Assembly: GCA_964596185.1 (NCBI GenBank) | Contig: CAZQUE010000129.1 | Span: 1-9,631 of the forward strand | From: DYKG01 sp964596185 | GTDB lineage: Bacteria > Muiribacteriota > Ozemobacteria > Ozemobacterales > Ozemobacteraceae | Length of the DNA stretch: 9,631 nt | Reading direction: 5' to 3' | In this document: piece by piece, positions 1 through 7,097 of the stretch | Numbering within the stretch: position 1 is the stretch's first letter | How the letters are laid out: every line of letters begins with the position of its first letter | Made by a program: the position numbers and the translations under genes | Notes under the pieces: model-generated | Told to the model about the DNA's origin: nothing | Database searches by the model: none | The model's input: the letters and a program-made list of their open reading frames with translations, nothing else

Positions 1-1020
1 GCCAAAGATAGAGGGCAAGACAGAAACACGAAAGTCAACGAAACGATCATCGGTCTTAAGTTTGAATCTTCCATCCTGAGGGATGCGCTTCTCGGCAATA
101 TCAAGCTGCGCCATAATCTTCAGGCGCGAGATGACCGGCCCACGAAATCTTGGTTCGACGTCTGAAAGCACTTCGAATAAAACACCGTCGATTCGATATT
201 TAACTTTCAATTGCGATTCGTAGACCTCAAAATGAATATCACTGGCTCTTTTTCGCACCCCTTTAAGCAGAATTGCATCGACCATTCTAACCACAGTGGT
301 GTCTGAGCCAAACCCGGAGGCAGTTGCAACTCCAGGTGCAGGCGAGCTGTCATCATCCTCTTCTTCGACAACTACTTCAAGAGGTGGAAAGTTTTCGAGA
401 TCGCCGAAAACGACTTTTGAGTCAAGGCTGGTCTCAACCATCAGCGACAAAAGCTTTTGCAGGCTGATTCGCGAGGCAACCAGCGGCACGATCGGTAAAC
501 CGAGTTGAACTTCAAGCTCTTCGATCGCATCGACATTCCCTGGATCAGACATGATCAGATGAATGTCTTTATGTTCACGACGATGCGGTATGAAACAATA
601 GCGACGCATAAGAGCGACGTCGATGCTGTTGAAAAGCTCGTCGTTCACCTCATAATGTGCAAGATCGACATACTCGATACCAAGTTCGTTGGCAACTGCG
701 CGAGCATACTCTTCTTCGGTAATGACACGACGGTCTATCAGTATCTGCCCGATATTCGCAGGCACTGCCCCAAACTCATCGATTATTTTCTGAATGAATT
801 CAATCGAAATGTATCCCTCTTCCACCAGAATCTCGCAAAGACTTTTTTTCTTGAAGGTGGTCACGTAAGCCTTAATCAAAGCTTCGTCGGCAACTTCGGG
901 GTTTTGTTCAAGACGACGCAGGAAGCGGTCAATATCGCCGCCGCATTCTGACAGAGCTTTTTCTGCCAGAGCCGCATCGACAATTTTTTGTTTTATCAGA
1001 TAGTCTTTAAAGCTTTCCAT
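1..1020 (-). CDS. GspE/PilB-type assembly ATPase, N-terminal 340 residues (partial, runs off window)
   Basis: Cytoplasmic hexameric ATPase of the type II secretion/type IV pilus superfamily, which powers pilin or pseudopilin assembly through the GspF/PilC platform. The reading frame is open from the ATG at 1020 to the window edge. An AGGA Shine-Dalgarno sits 6 nt before the start. Residues about 61-180 resemble the T2SSE_N/MshEN domain (GQILIDRRVIT, then ELGIEYVDL). An acidic Pro/Ser linker follows at about 216-235. The start of the ATPase module is clear: SDIHFE near 260, YRIDG near 275 and DIAEKRIPQDGRF near 307, all typical of GspE/PilB/MshE. Walker A, the Asp box and Walker B would lie beyond position 1 and cannot be checked. 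About 60 helical residues precede the recognisable MshEN part. The gene follows gspF by 13 bp and is clearly co-transcribed. PilB, GspE and MshE cannot be told apart from this fragment. Confidence 0.93.
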   Translation of the reverse strand, partial: MESFKDYLIKQKIVDAALAEKALSECGGDIDRFLRRLEQNPEVADEALIKAYVTTFKKKSLCEILVEEGYISIEFIQKIIDEFGAVPANIGQILIDRRVITEEEYARAVANELGIEYVDLAHYEVNDELFNSIDVALMRRYCFIPHRREHKDIHLIMSDPGNVDAIEELEVQLGLPIVPLVASRISLQKLLSLMVETSLDSKVVFGDLENFPPLEVVVEEEDDDSSPAPGVATASGFGSDTTVVRMVDAILLKGVRKRASDIHFEVYESQLKVKYRIDGVLFEVLSDVEPRFRGPVISRLKIMAQLDIAEKRIPQDGRFKLKTDDRFVDFRVSVLPSIFG

Positions 1021-1033
1021 GTCTATTCCTGTC

Positions 1034-2251
1034 TCAGTTGATATTGGAGGCCGCTGTAAGAACTGGATAAAGCAGAGCTATCACCAGAGTTCCGACGACG
1101 AGGGCAATGCCAAGAAACAATACCGGTTCGATCAAAGCGGTTATTGCATCGGTTGTTTCAACAATTTCTTCATCATAATGATCGGCCAGATTATCGAGCA
1201 TTTCGCCGAGATTGCCCGACTCTTCGCCGACATGGATAATTCGCACCATTACCATGGGAGCACCGGGGATTTTTTTCAGAGCCCGGCCAAAACCCAGCCC
1301 CTTTTCAAGAAGTTCGGGCAAAATGGCAAATCTGGCTGCAAGAACCTTGTTTTCAATGCTTTCAAGAACTACATGCAGACTGTCCAGCAAAGGAATACCA
1401 CCTTCAACCATGGTTGAAAGAGTCCGCGAAAACTGGCTGAAGGCATAATTGGTCTCAAGATCACGCACAACTGGCAACGACAACTTCAAATGATCGATGC
1501 TACGCCTTCCCTGAGGACTTTTGTAATAGCTGTACAGAGCTGAGGCAATCAAAATGCCGGCAAAAATAAGCAACCAGAACCATTCGCCAAGAAAATCGGA
1601 GGTACCGAGCAGAATCCTTGTCGGTAAAGGCAAAGGAACGCCAAGGCTGCGAAAAAGGCCTGAAAACTCGGGAACGACGGCAACAACCATGTAAGAAACC
1701 GCTAGAAGCGATACCACCAGCAAAATTACCGGATAAATCAGTGCAGCAACGATTTTTCTTCTGATATTCATCGTACTGACGAAATATTCGGTTAGACGCT
1801 GCAGGATGTTTTCAAGAGCCCCTGACTTCTCACCGGCAACAATGGTTTTAATATAGATATCCGGAAAAACATCCGGATGTCTGCCTAGCGCAGTGCTAAG
1901 GGCGATTCCTTCACTGATGTCTTCTTTTACCTGGCGAAGAGCCCGATTGAGCTGAGTATCTTCTGCACCGTCAAGAAGAACGTCAAGAGCATCATTAATT
2001 GGCATTCCTGATTTAATCAGGGTACGCAACAATTTAGTGAACTCATTTAGTTCCTTTATCGTAGCGCCGGCGCCAATTTTAAAGAACTTTTTGAACTGTT
2101 CAGACATCGGCAGCTCTTCGGGTTCCTCGGAAATAATATAATACCCTTGAGCCTGAAAAGCCGTGCGCATCTCTTGAATCGAGCGGGTTTCAAAAACCTC
2201 TTCTCTCGCCCGACCCTTTTCGTCAGCATATTTTACTTTAATTCGTTCCAT
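1034..2251 (-). CDS. GspF/PilC-family inner-membrane platform protein of type II secretion / type IV pilus
   Basis: Polytopic inner-membrane protein that couples the assembly ATPase to pilin or pseudopilin polymerisation. At 405 residues it is the normal family length. Two copies of the T2SSF domain are visible, at about 68-191 and 271-393. Each carries the repeated signature: RTLIKSGMPINDAL with GEKSGALENIL in the first, and RTLSTMVEGGIPLLDSL with GEESGNLGEML in the second. Three membrane segments are visible at about 167-193, 222-241 and 374-398. The LPLPT motif after the first segment is typical. The N-terminal 60 residues are the usual soluble lead-in. The ATG at 2251 gives a full-length product, but its ribosome-binding site is weak (GGGGCG close by, AGGA farther upstream). 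The next gene, 13 bp on, encodes the partner ATPase. In most pil/gsp clusters the ATPase gene comes first, so this order is reversed. PilC and GspF cannot be separated without the rest of the cluster. Confidence 0.95.
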   Translation of the reverse strand: MERIKVKYADEKGRAREEVFETRSIQEMRTAFQAQGYYIISEEPEELPMSEQFKKFFKIGAGATIKELNEFTKLLRTLIKSGMPINDALDVLLDGAEDTQLNRALRQVKEDISEGIALSTALGRHPDVFPDIYIKTIVAGEKSGALENILQRLTEYFVSTMNIRRKIVAALIYPVILLVVSLLAVSYMVVAVVPEFSGLFRSLGVPLPLPTRILLGTSDFLGEWFWLLIFAGILIASALYSYYKSPQGRRSIDHLKLSLPVVRDLETNYAFSQFSRTLSTMVEGGIPLLDSLHVVLESIENKVLAARFAILPELLEKGLGFGRALKKIPGAPMVMVRIIHVGEESGNLGEMLDNLADHYDEEIVETTDAITALIEPVLFLGIALVVGTLVIALLYPVLTAASNIN

Positions 2252-2265
2252 TTTGCGCCCCGAAA

Positions 2266-2349
2266 AAAAATCCTGATTTTTCCAAGTCCTGTAAGTTTAT
2301 TGTATTTGTAACAAAATAACAAACATTTCTGGAAAAAAACAGGATTTTT
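2266..2349. repeat. 10-bp inverted repeat flanking the AT-rich gspF upstream region
   Basis: AAAAATCCTG (2266-2275) and its exact reverse complement CAGGATTTTT (2340-2349) are 64 bp apart, framing a very AT-rich stretch between the DUF2225 stop and gspF. It could be an mRNA stem in the gspF leader or a protein site. Both arms are A/T-rich, so chance is possible. Confidence 0.4.
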
Positions 2350-2385
2350 AACAGTAGAGACCCTCACTCCCTTTCAATGTGAGCC

Positions 2386-3039
2386 TCAATTTATAAAATG
2401 TTCATTTAATTCAGCCTGCTTCTGAGTCAGCTCGAGTATCCATTGTTGATCACCATCAATAACGAACTCTTCGACCGAACCAAACCATTCTCGTGCCGAT
2501 TGCCGATCTTCTAGGCGCCGATACAGTTCGCCGACCAGGTATATGACGATCGGCAAATTGTCAGGATTGGTGATTGTCGAGCGCTCTACCGACTGCTTCA
2601 AATGCTTAACCGCGAGCTGCTGCAACTCTATTTCAAGCTTGCGATTTTCAATCAAACGACAACACCATGAACCCCTGAGGTACAAATTGCCAATATGGTA
2701 CGGGTTGCGCTGATTTTCTTCATAAACTTTGCCGGCGACAAAAAATTTCAAAGCCTCTTCGGGAAGTTTTTTCGCAACCGGCAAGCACAAAACCTTTTTA
2801 ATATAGGCAGGCGTGACTTTATTTTTTTCAGACATGCTGGGAGCATAGTCTTCCGGGTAGGCACAGAAACCACATTCCGGGCATCTTACCAAAAAAAACG
2901 GCAGAGGGTTTTCACCCAGATAGTGCGGAAAAAAGTCTGAATCCTGACCCTGGTGGGTGACGGATTTGACGATCCTCGCCTCAAAGCTGGTCGAGCAACT
3001 CGGACATATGAAACTACTGGTTTTGAAAGATGTTCCCAC
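2386..3039 (-). CDS. DUF2225 family protein (two Cys clusters, helical C-terminal part)
   Basis: A 217-residue, probably cytoplasmic protein with no signal peptide. The N-terminal third carries CPSC (Cys12, Cys15) and CPECGFC (Cys53, Cys56, Cys59), an arrangement that looks like a zinc-binding rubredoxin-like knuckle. Between them lie a QDSDFFPHY stretch and a GENPLP turn. This pattern matches DUF2225 as I know it (CPxC near the start, a D-S-D segment, then CPxCG-Y-A). From about residue 75 the protein is mostly helical, with TPR-like character near 145-190 (VKHLKQSVE..., ELYRRLEDRQSAREWF). The function of the family is not established. I chose the GTG start at 3039 because AGGAG lies 6 nt upstream and a strong promoter lies just beyond it. 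The gene may be transcribed independently of lepB, and read-through into gspF is possible. Zinc binding is inferred from the cysteines only. Confidence 0.85.
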   Translation of the reverse strand: MGTSFKTSSFICPSCSTSFEARIVKSVTHQGQDSDFFPHYLGENPLPFFLVRCPECGFCAYPEDYAPSMSEKNKVTPAYIKKVLCLPVAKKLPEEALKFFVAGKVYEENQRNPYHIGNLYLRGSWCCRLIENRKLEIELQQLAVKHLKQSVERSTITNPDNLPIVIYLVGELYRRLEDRQSAREWFGSVEEFVIDGDQQWILELTQKQAELNEHFIN

Positions 3040-3045
3040 GCTTCT

Positions 3046-3050
3046 CTCCT
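3046..3050 (-). promoter_or_regulatory. Strong Shine-Dalgarno that fixes the GTG start of the DUF2225 gene
   Basis: AGGAG on the minus strand, 6 nt before the GTG at 3039-3037. It supports the GTG start, since the first in-frame ATG lies far inside the conserved domain. Confidence 0.7.
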
Positions 3051-3062
3051 GACGCTAGTCAG

Positions 3063-3090
3063 AATATATACATAAGGTTGAGCCTGTCAA
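3063..3090 (-). promoter_or_regulatory. Sigma70-type promoter for the DUF2225 gene
   Basis: On the minus strand a perfect -35 TTGACA (3090-3085) is followed after 16 bp by TATATT (3068-3063, five of six matches to TATAAT). Transcription would start near 3056, about 17 nt before the GTG start, and the leader would include the AGGAG site. It sits in the 87-bp gap after lepB, so DUF2225 and perhaps gspF-gspE can be expressed apart from lepB. Predicted from consensus only. Confidence 0.62.
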
Positions 3091-3100
3091 CCCAGTTATC

Positions 3101-3142
3101 ATTCTGCAACACTCATCCTGCAAGACTCATTCTGCAAGACTG
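3101..3142. repeat. Three tandem 14-bp units across the lepB 3' end
   Basis: Three adjacent 14-bp units lie at 3101-3114, 3115-3128 and 3129-3142, with consensus ATTCTGCAAGACTC on the plus strand and only one or two differences between neighbours. The repeat spans the last codons and TGA stop of lepB and continues into the spacer. The unit is not a multiple of three, so copy-number change would shift the reading frame past the stop. Confidence 0.85.
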
Positions 3143-3654
3143 GCGATTGTCCCGGCTGAATCAAAAGGCCAGAATTTAACTTCGGCACGGCCTTTGATCA
3201 TAGATCTTTTAAGAAGCCCCCAGGATCTTGAATCATGGGAGTTGTTACGGTTGTCACCCATAACGCAAAGCTGGTCGGCAGGGACCTTTACCGGACCATA
3301 AGACCCGAAAACGTATTCCTGAACGAAAGGCTCGCGCATTTTGCGATTGTTGCGGTACAGATAGCCGTCTTTTATTTCGATGATGTCACCGGGTACCCCT
3401 ACCACTCTTTTGATAAAATCTTTTTCCGGCTCCAGTGGGTATGAAAAGACAACAACATCGCCAACCGAAGGCTCTTTGATTTTATAAATCAATTTGTTGA
3501 CAATAATCTTTTCATGAGAATGAAGAGCCGGCTCCATGCAGGCACCCTCGATCACGAACCCCTGTACCACATACGTCTGCAGAAAAAGAAAGAATACCAA
3601 TGCCTTAACAAAGTCTTTGAACCAATCCCTTAATCCGTGTAAAAGTTTTCCCAT
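3127..3654 (-). CDS. lepB: Signal peptidase I (S26A) with Cys in place of the catalytic Ser
   Basis: Membrane-bound leader peptidase that cleaves signal peptides from exported proteins on the outer face of the inner membrane. At 175 residues with one N-terminal membrane anchor (about 14-33), it is the short single-anchor form. The family boxes appear in order: GACMEPAL at 37-44 (box B), FIKRVVGVPGD at 80-90 with general-base Lys82 (box D), and GDNRNNSHDSRSWG at 133-146 (box E). In box B the residue before Met, normally the Ser nucleophile, is Cys39 (codon TGC, 3540-3538). All other catalytic and structural motifs are intact, so it is likely an active thiol enzyme rather than a dead copy. The ATG at 3654 has GGAG 8 nt upstream. 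The gene lies 118 bp after trmH and its own promoter is not obvious. Its 3' end is built from a 14-bp tandem repeat. The identity is secure; activity through Cys is inference. Confidence 0.95.
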   Translation of the reverse strand: MGKLLHGLRDWFKDFVKALVFFLFLQTYVVQGFVIEGACMEPALHSHEKIIVNKLIYKIKEPSVGDVVVFSYPLEPEKDFIKRVVGVPGDIIEIKDGYLYRNNRKMREPFVQEYVFGSYGPVKVPADQLCVMGDNRNNSHDSRSWGLLKRSMIKGRAEVKFWPFDSAGTIASLAE

Positions 3655-3772
3655 CGACCAAACTCCATTTGGGTCTGTTTATTTTGTGTGTACTTTTTGT
3701 TCGGAAGAGTTAAGGGTTTTGCTTACGAAAAAATGAAAAAAAATAAAAAATTCTTGATCGACTATTGAAACG

Positions 3773-4468
3773 CTATTCGGGCATAACTTTCGGGAATTTG
3801 CGTACCGCCCGGCCATCCTGATGCTTGAATTCCGGCTCGGGCAACTCCCCCTCAGGGCGCTGCATCAGTGATTCAAGATCATAGCCTTCGGGCTCGAGCT
3901 GCCACTGCTCGAAAAGAGATTTTACATGTTCAGCCGGCATATTCCGGCTGTACATCCCCGCATCTTCCCGTTGTCGTTGAATTTCGTACATTATGACCGC
4001 AGAGGCAACAGAAATATTCAGGCTTTGTACAAAGCCCAGCATTGGCAGAAAAATGTTTTCATCGGCCACATCAAGAATTTCATCAGAACAGCCGCTTTGT
4101 TCGTTGCCCATTACCACAACCCATGGAGCAGTCCAGTCAAGACTGCGAAAATCTACAGCCCTTGCACCCATGTGCGTGGCGGCAACTTTTAAACCCTGTT
4201 TTTTCAATTCTGAAAGGCGGTTTTTTAAATTGCCTACGGTTTCTAGTTTCACCCATTTCTCAGAACCCTTGGAAACTTCAGGATTGACGGTATCGGGCTT
4301 GCGAATATCGGGAAACCAGATTACATGGCCTATTCCGGTGGCGTCCGCGCTGCGAAGAACCGCTGAGAGATTGTGCTGGTCATGTACCCCATCAAGAGCG
4401 AAAATAAGATCAGGTTGACGACTATGAATTACATTGGCTATACGGTGAATTCTTCTTGATGTTGGCAT
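3773..4468 (-). CDS. trmH: tRNA (guanosine(18)-2'-O)-methyltransferase TrmH (SpoU/SPOUT family)
   Basis: S-adenosylmethionine-dependent enzyme that methylates the 2'-O of G18 in the tRNA D-loop. The 231-residue product follows E. coli TrmH as I remember it along most of its length, including the N-terminal RRIHRIANVIHSRQPDL region and the post-domain QRQREDAGMY. SPOUT motif 1 is HNLSAVLRSADATG (32-45; Arg39 is the expected catalytic Arg). Motif 2 is VVVMGNEQSG (117-126). Motif 3 is LPMLGFVQSLNISVASA (141-157), forming the knotted cofactor site. The C-terminal tail (about 175-231) is TrmH-like but divergent and rich in Glu and Pro. The ATG at 4468 is only 6 nt after the upstream stop, and its Shine-Dalgarno (GAAGGG) lies inside the end of that gene, so translation is probably coupled. 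Another SpoU enzyme specificity is possible but less likely given the TrmH-type N-terminus. Confidence 0.9.
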   Translation of the reverse strand: MPTSRRIHRIANVIHSRQPDLIFALDGVHDQHNLSAVLRSADATGIGHVIWFPDIRKPDTVNPEVSKGSEKWVKLETVGNLKNRLSELKKQGLKVAATHMGARAVDFRSLDWTAPWVVVMGNEQSGCSDEILDVADENIFLPMLGFVQSLNISVASAVIMYEIQRQREDAGMYSRNMPAEHVKSLFEQWQLEPEGYDLESLMQRPEGELPEPEFKHQDGRAVRKFPKVMPE

Positions 4469-4474
4469 TTTTTA

Positions 4475-5293
4475 CTACCCTTCCCTTCTGTTGATTCTGG
4501 CGTTGGTTTCGACAAAACCATCGAGGATGTTGATGCTGTCGATATTCAAATTCAACCAGGTTTTTCTGGAATCAAAAACCGGATTGATGTTGGCAATCAT
4601 CGACCTGGCAGCATTTCTTGGCAAAGGAATGCGATTAAGAGTCAGGCGGTCACAATTGAAATTGACCACCTTGGGGCTGACCAGCTTAATGTCGCCCCGA
4701 ACTTCAAATTTGACCGTCAGAATGCCCTTGCGAAACCATCCACCAAGATTGGCACGGTTTTGTTTGAGTTCCAGCCGCAAATCCCGCAGCGACCTTGCCT
4801 GAGCATATAAATCGAAAACTTTCAGAATATCACCCTCGGAAACTTCAGTCTTAAGCCTGATCTCATCGGTGTCGAGAAATCTAATTCTGTTGTTGCGCAA
4901 AGCTTCGTCATCGAGCCGGCAGTTGGGAAACTCAAATGTTGCCGTGGCGATAGTCAGACTGTAATACTTTACCTGGCTGCAGATAACCTTGATGCTGGAA
5001 AATTTACCGACTTCGCCGGAATCAGAATACTCGATTTTCAAACTGGCAGGTTTGGGAGTAATCTTATGAATCATCGCCACTTCAGGCTCAAGATAACCAA
5101 GAATTTTGAAAACCCCGGTTTCTTTGAAGCCTTCAGGCGTAGCAAAAGCCAGAGTAAACCCCTGATGCAGACGCCGGGCAAGCTCGTCGTCATGCAACGG
5201 CAATGCTTTGCTACGGGAAGACAAAGCAAATAGTATTACCGGCAAAAATACTGCCAACGCCAGTAAGCTCCTGAACCTATTTTTTTTCATCAT
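4475..5293 (-). CDS. Secreted LmeA/DUF2993-like protein (putative lipid-binding envelope protein)
   Basis: A 272-residue protein with a clear signal peptide: MMKKNRFR, a hydrophobic core at about 9-24, and a likely cleavage after SKA near residue 30. No lipobox is seen. The mature part is rich in alternating beta-type segments. The section from about 140 to 270 has the DUF2993/LmeA layout as I understand it: a LKTEVSEGDILKVF-type segment, a strand pair ending in VKFEVRGDIKLVSPKVV, then LTLNRIPLPRN, and a final LNLNIDSINILDGFVETNARI. The family is known mainly from actinobacteria and cyanobacteria, where LmeA is a phospholipid-binding envelope protein. Here the assignment rests on pattern only. 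The first ATG (5293) lies inside the end of uvrC, overlapping it by 17 bp, and a second ATG follows directly. The gene is tightly linked to uvrC and trmH. Its role is unknown; envelope lipid handling is inference. Confidence 0.62.
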   Translation of the reverse strand: MMKKNRFRSLLALAVFLPVILFALSSRSKALPLHDDELARRLHQGFTLAFATPEGFKETGVFKILGYLEPEVAMIHKITPKPASLKIEYSDSGEVGKFSSIKVICSQVKYYSLTIATATFEFPNCRLDDEALRNNRIRFLDTDEIRLKTEVSEGDILKVFDLYAQARSLRDLRLELKQNRANLGGWFRKGILTVKFEVRGDIKLVSPKVVNFNCDRLTLNRIPLPRNAARSMIANINPVFDSRKTWLNLNIDSINILDGFVETNARINRREG

Positions 5294-7088
5294 TTACAGC
5301 CTCAACGATTATTTCTGCAGTCTTCAGAGGAATTCCCGCTTTTTCGCGAATACTCTCGGCTCCTGCGGCAGCGGCCCGATCAATTGAGCCGAACGCCCAG
5401 AGGATTTTTCTGAGAATGACCGGCCCGACTCCTGGCAGATTCAACAACGAAGAACGCACCATCCGGCGGCTGTGAGTTTTCTTCTGAAAACTGTTGGCAA
5501 AGCGGTGAGCTTCGTTCCTCAACTTGATAACGATACGCATTCCTGCGCAGGTGTGCGGCAACCGCCGCTCGTTTCCATCTGAGCTTACCAGTAGTTCTTC
5601 GCGTTTGGCAAGTCCAAGAAGCGGAATTTCAACACCAAGTTTCTTAATTTCACGCTCAGCTGAGCGCACCTGCGTAATCCCGCCGTCCACGATCAAAAGG
5701 TCGGGCAATGGCTGATTCTCATGCAAAAGCCGCTTGATGCGCCGTCGCACGACCTCACCGATTGAAGCGGGGTCATCACCGCCGCCAGCCTCCTTGATAT
5801 GGTAAAGACGGTAATCGGATTTTTTCGCCTGACCATTTACCGCAACCACAAGAGAAGCGACCGGGTCGACTCCCTGAATGTGAGAGATGTCGATACATTC
5901 AATTCTAAGCGGCGCTTTTGCCAGACTTAACCGCTGCTGCAGGTCAATTACTCCGGCCTCGATACGGTCTAACCCCTCGGTTTTCAAATTCTTCAAAACT
6001 TCGAGCGCATTTGTGTCAGCCATCTGCAGTAGATGTCTGAATTGTCCGCGAGCAGGAACAGCGATAACAATTTTTTTTCCGGCCTGCAGACTCAGTAATT
6101 GTTTCATTGAGTCTACGCCCTCCGGCAGCATCGAGATGTAAATCAACGATGGAATGAGATTGCGATCATAAAAGCGCTGCATCAAGGATGCGAGAATCTG
6201 TTCTGTTTCGGCCCCTGGTTCGCGTTCTACATCGATTATCCGATTTCCCAGAAGCTTGCCACCACGAACGAAAAATACGGAAACGACCAATCGGTCAGGA
6301 GTGTGGCTCAATCCCCAAATATCAGAATTTACCGGTTTTACGAATTCAACTTTCTGATTTTCAAAAAACCTTTTCAGCGCAGCAATTGTATCACGCAATT
6401 CAGCGGCTTCTTCATAACGAAACTCTGCGGTTAGCCTTTCCAGTTGATGGTCAAGCTCGTCATAATCAGGAAGGCTTTTTCCTGCAAGAACATCGACGGC
6501 CTTCATGACAGAAAGACGGTAAGTCGCCGGGCTAACCTTGCCCTGGCAAACTCCCTGGCATATTCCAAGATGATATTTCAAACAGGGACGATATACTTTT
6601 TCAGCAACGAAACGTCGATCTGAAGTGCAAAGCCCATAGGTGCGACTTAAAAGGTCAAGGATGCGGTTCAGATCATAAGCATTGGGAAACGGGCCAAAAT
6701 AAAGATTGCCGTCTTTGAAGTTCACCCGACGGACTTTTTCGATTTTTGGAAATGGATCCTTGATCGTTACACGCACATAAGGATGTGTCTTGCTGTCCTT
6801 TAGCAGGATGTTGTACCTTGGCTTATGTTTCTTGATCAGATTATTTTCAAGAATGAGAGCTTCAATTTCATTTGCAGTTACAATGAATTCAATGTTTTCA
6901 ATTGCCGAAACCATAATCGCGGTCTTCTGATTATCGTGATTTCGGTTGAAATATGAACGCACCCGTTTTCGCAGCGATCTCGATTTTCCGATATAAATGA
7001 TTTCATCAACCCGGTTTTTCATTAGATAAACGCCCGGGTTGTCGGGGATCAGGGCCAGTGTTTTTTCAAGTTTTTCGGGTTCGATCAA
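5277..7088 (-). CDS. uvrC: UvrABC excinuclease subunit C
   Basis: Dual-incision nuclease of bacterial nucleotide excision repair; it cuts 3' and then 5' of a lesion marked by UvrA and UvrB. At 603 residues it is the usual length. The domains in order are: GIY-YIG nuclease at about 15-95 (GVYLMK and IYIGKSRSLRKRVRSYF); a four-Cys region with Cys154, Cys169, Cys177 and Cys181 (PCLKYHLGICQGVCQG), the known Fe-S ligand pattern; the UVR UvrB-binding motif at about 210-245; the RNase H-like endonuclease with IDISH (Asp400), IVDGG (Asp468) and NEAHRF (His528); and a C-terminal tandem helix-hairpin-helix at about 546-598 (LPGVGP). The start is a TTG at 7088. An in-frame TAG lies four codons upstream, AGGG lies 7 nt before it, and the next Met falls inside the nuclease domain. 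The gene follows the upstream stop by 9 bp and overlaps the downstream start by 17 bp. Confidence 0.97.
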   Translation of the reverse strand: MIEPEKLEKTLALIPDNPGVYLMKNRVDEIIYIGKSRSLRKRVRSYFNRNHDNQKTAIMVSAIENIEFIVTANEIEALILENNLIKKHKPRYNILLKDSKTHPYVRVTIKDPFPKIEKVRRVNFKDGNLYFGPFPNAYDLNRILDLLSRTYGLCTSDRRFVAEKVYRPCLKYHLGICQGVCQGKVSPATYRLSVMKAVDVLAGKSLPDYDELDHQLERLTAEFRYEEAAELRDTIAALKRFFENQKVEFVKPVNSDIWGLSHTPDRLVVSVFFVRGGKLLGNRIIDVEREPGAETEQILASLMQRFYDRNLIPSLIYISMLPEGVDSMKQLLSLQAGKKIVIAVPARGQFRHLLQMADTNALEVLKNLKTEGLDRIEAGVIDLQQRLSLAKAPLRIECIDISHIQGVDPVASLVVAVNGQAKKSDYRLYHIKEAGGGDDPASIGEVVRRRIKRLLHENQPLPDLLIVDGGITQVRSAEREIKKLGVEIPLLGLAKREELLVSSDGNERRLPHTCAGMRIVIKLRNEAHRFANSFQKKTHSRRMVRSSLLNLPGVGPVILRKILWAFGSIDRAAAAGAESIREKAGIPLKTAEIIVEAVNDEKK

Positions 7089-7097
7089 TGCTACGCC

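Noticed and set aside
1019..1417. Open plus-strand frame opposite gspF
   Set aside because: It is antisense to a strongly conserved GspF frame, has no ribosome-binding site, and its product resembles nothing.
2292..2325. Imperfect palindrome (GTTTATTGT... ATAACAAAC) upstream of gspF as an operator
   Set aside because: Only about 10 of 15 pairs match, and the sequence is nearly all A and T, so chance explains it.
2361..2385. CTCAC/GTGAG hairpin just after the DUF2225 stop as a terminator
   Set aside because: The stem is only 5 bp with an 11-nt loop, and the nearest T run is about 24 nt away.
3725..3772. A long T-rich run on the minus strand just after trmH, like a terminator tail
   Set aside because: No convincing GC-rich stem precedes the T tract (CGTTTCAATAGTCGATCAAG folds poorly), so I did not call an intrinsic terminator, though the 118-bp gap may well end the uvrC operon.
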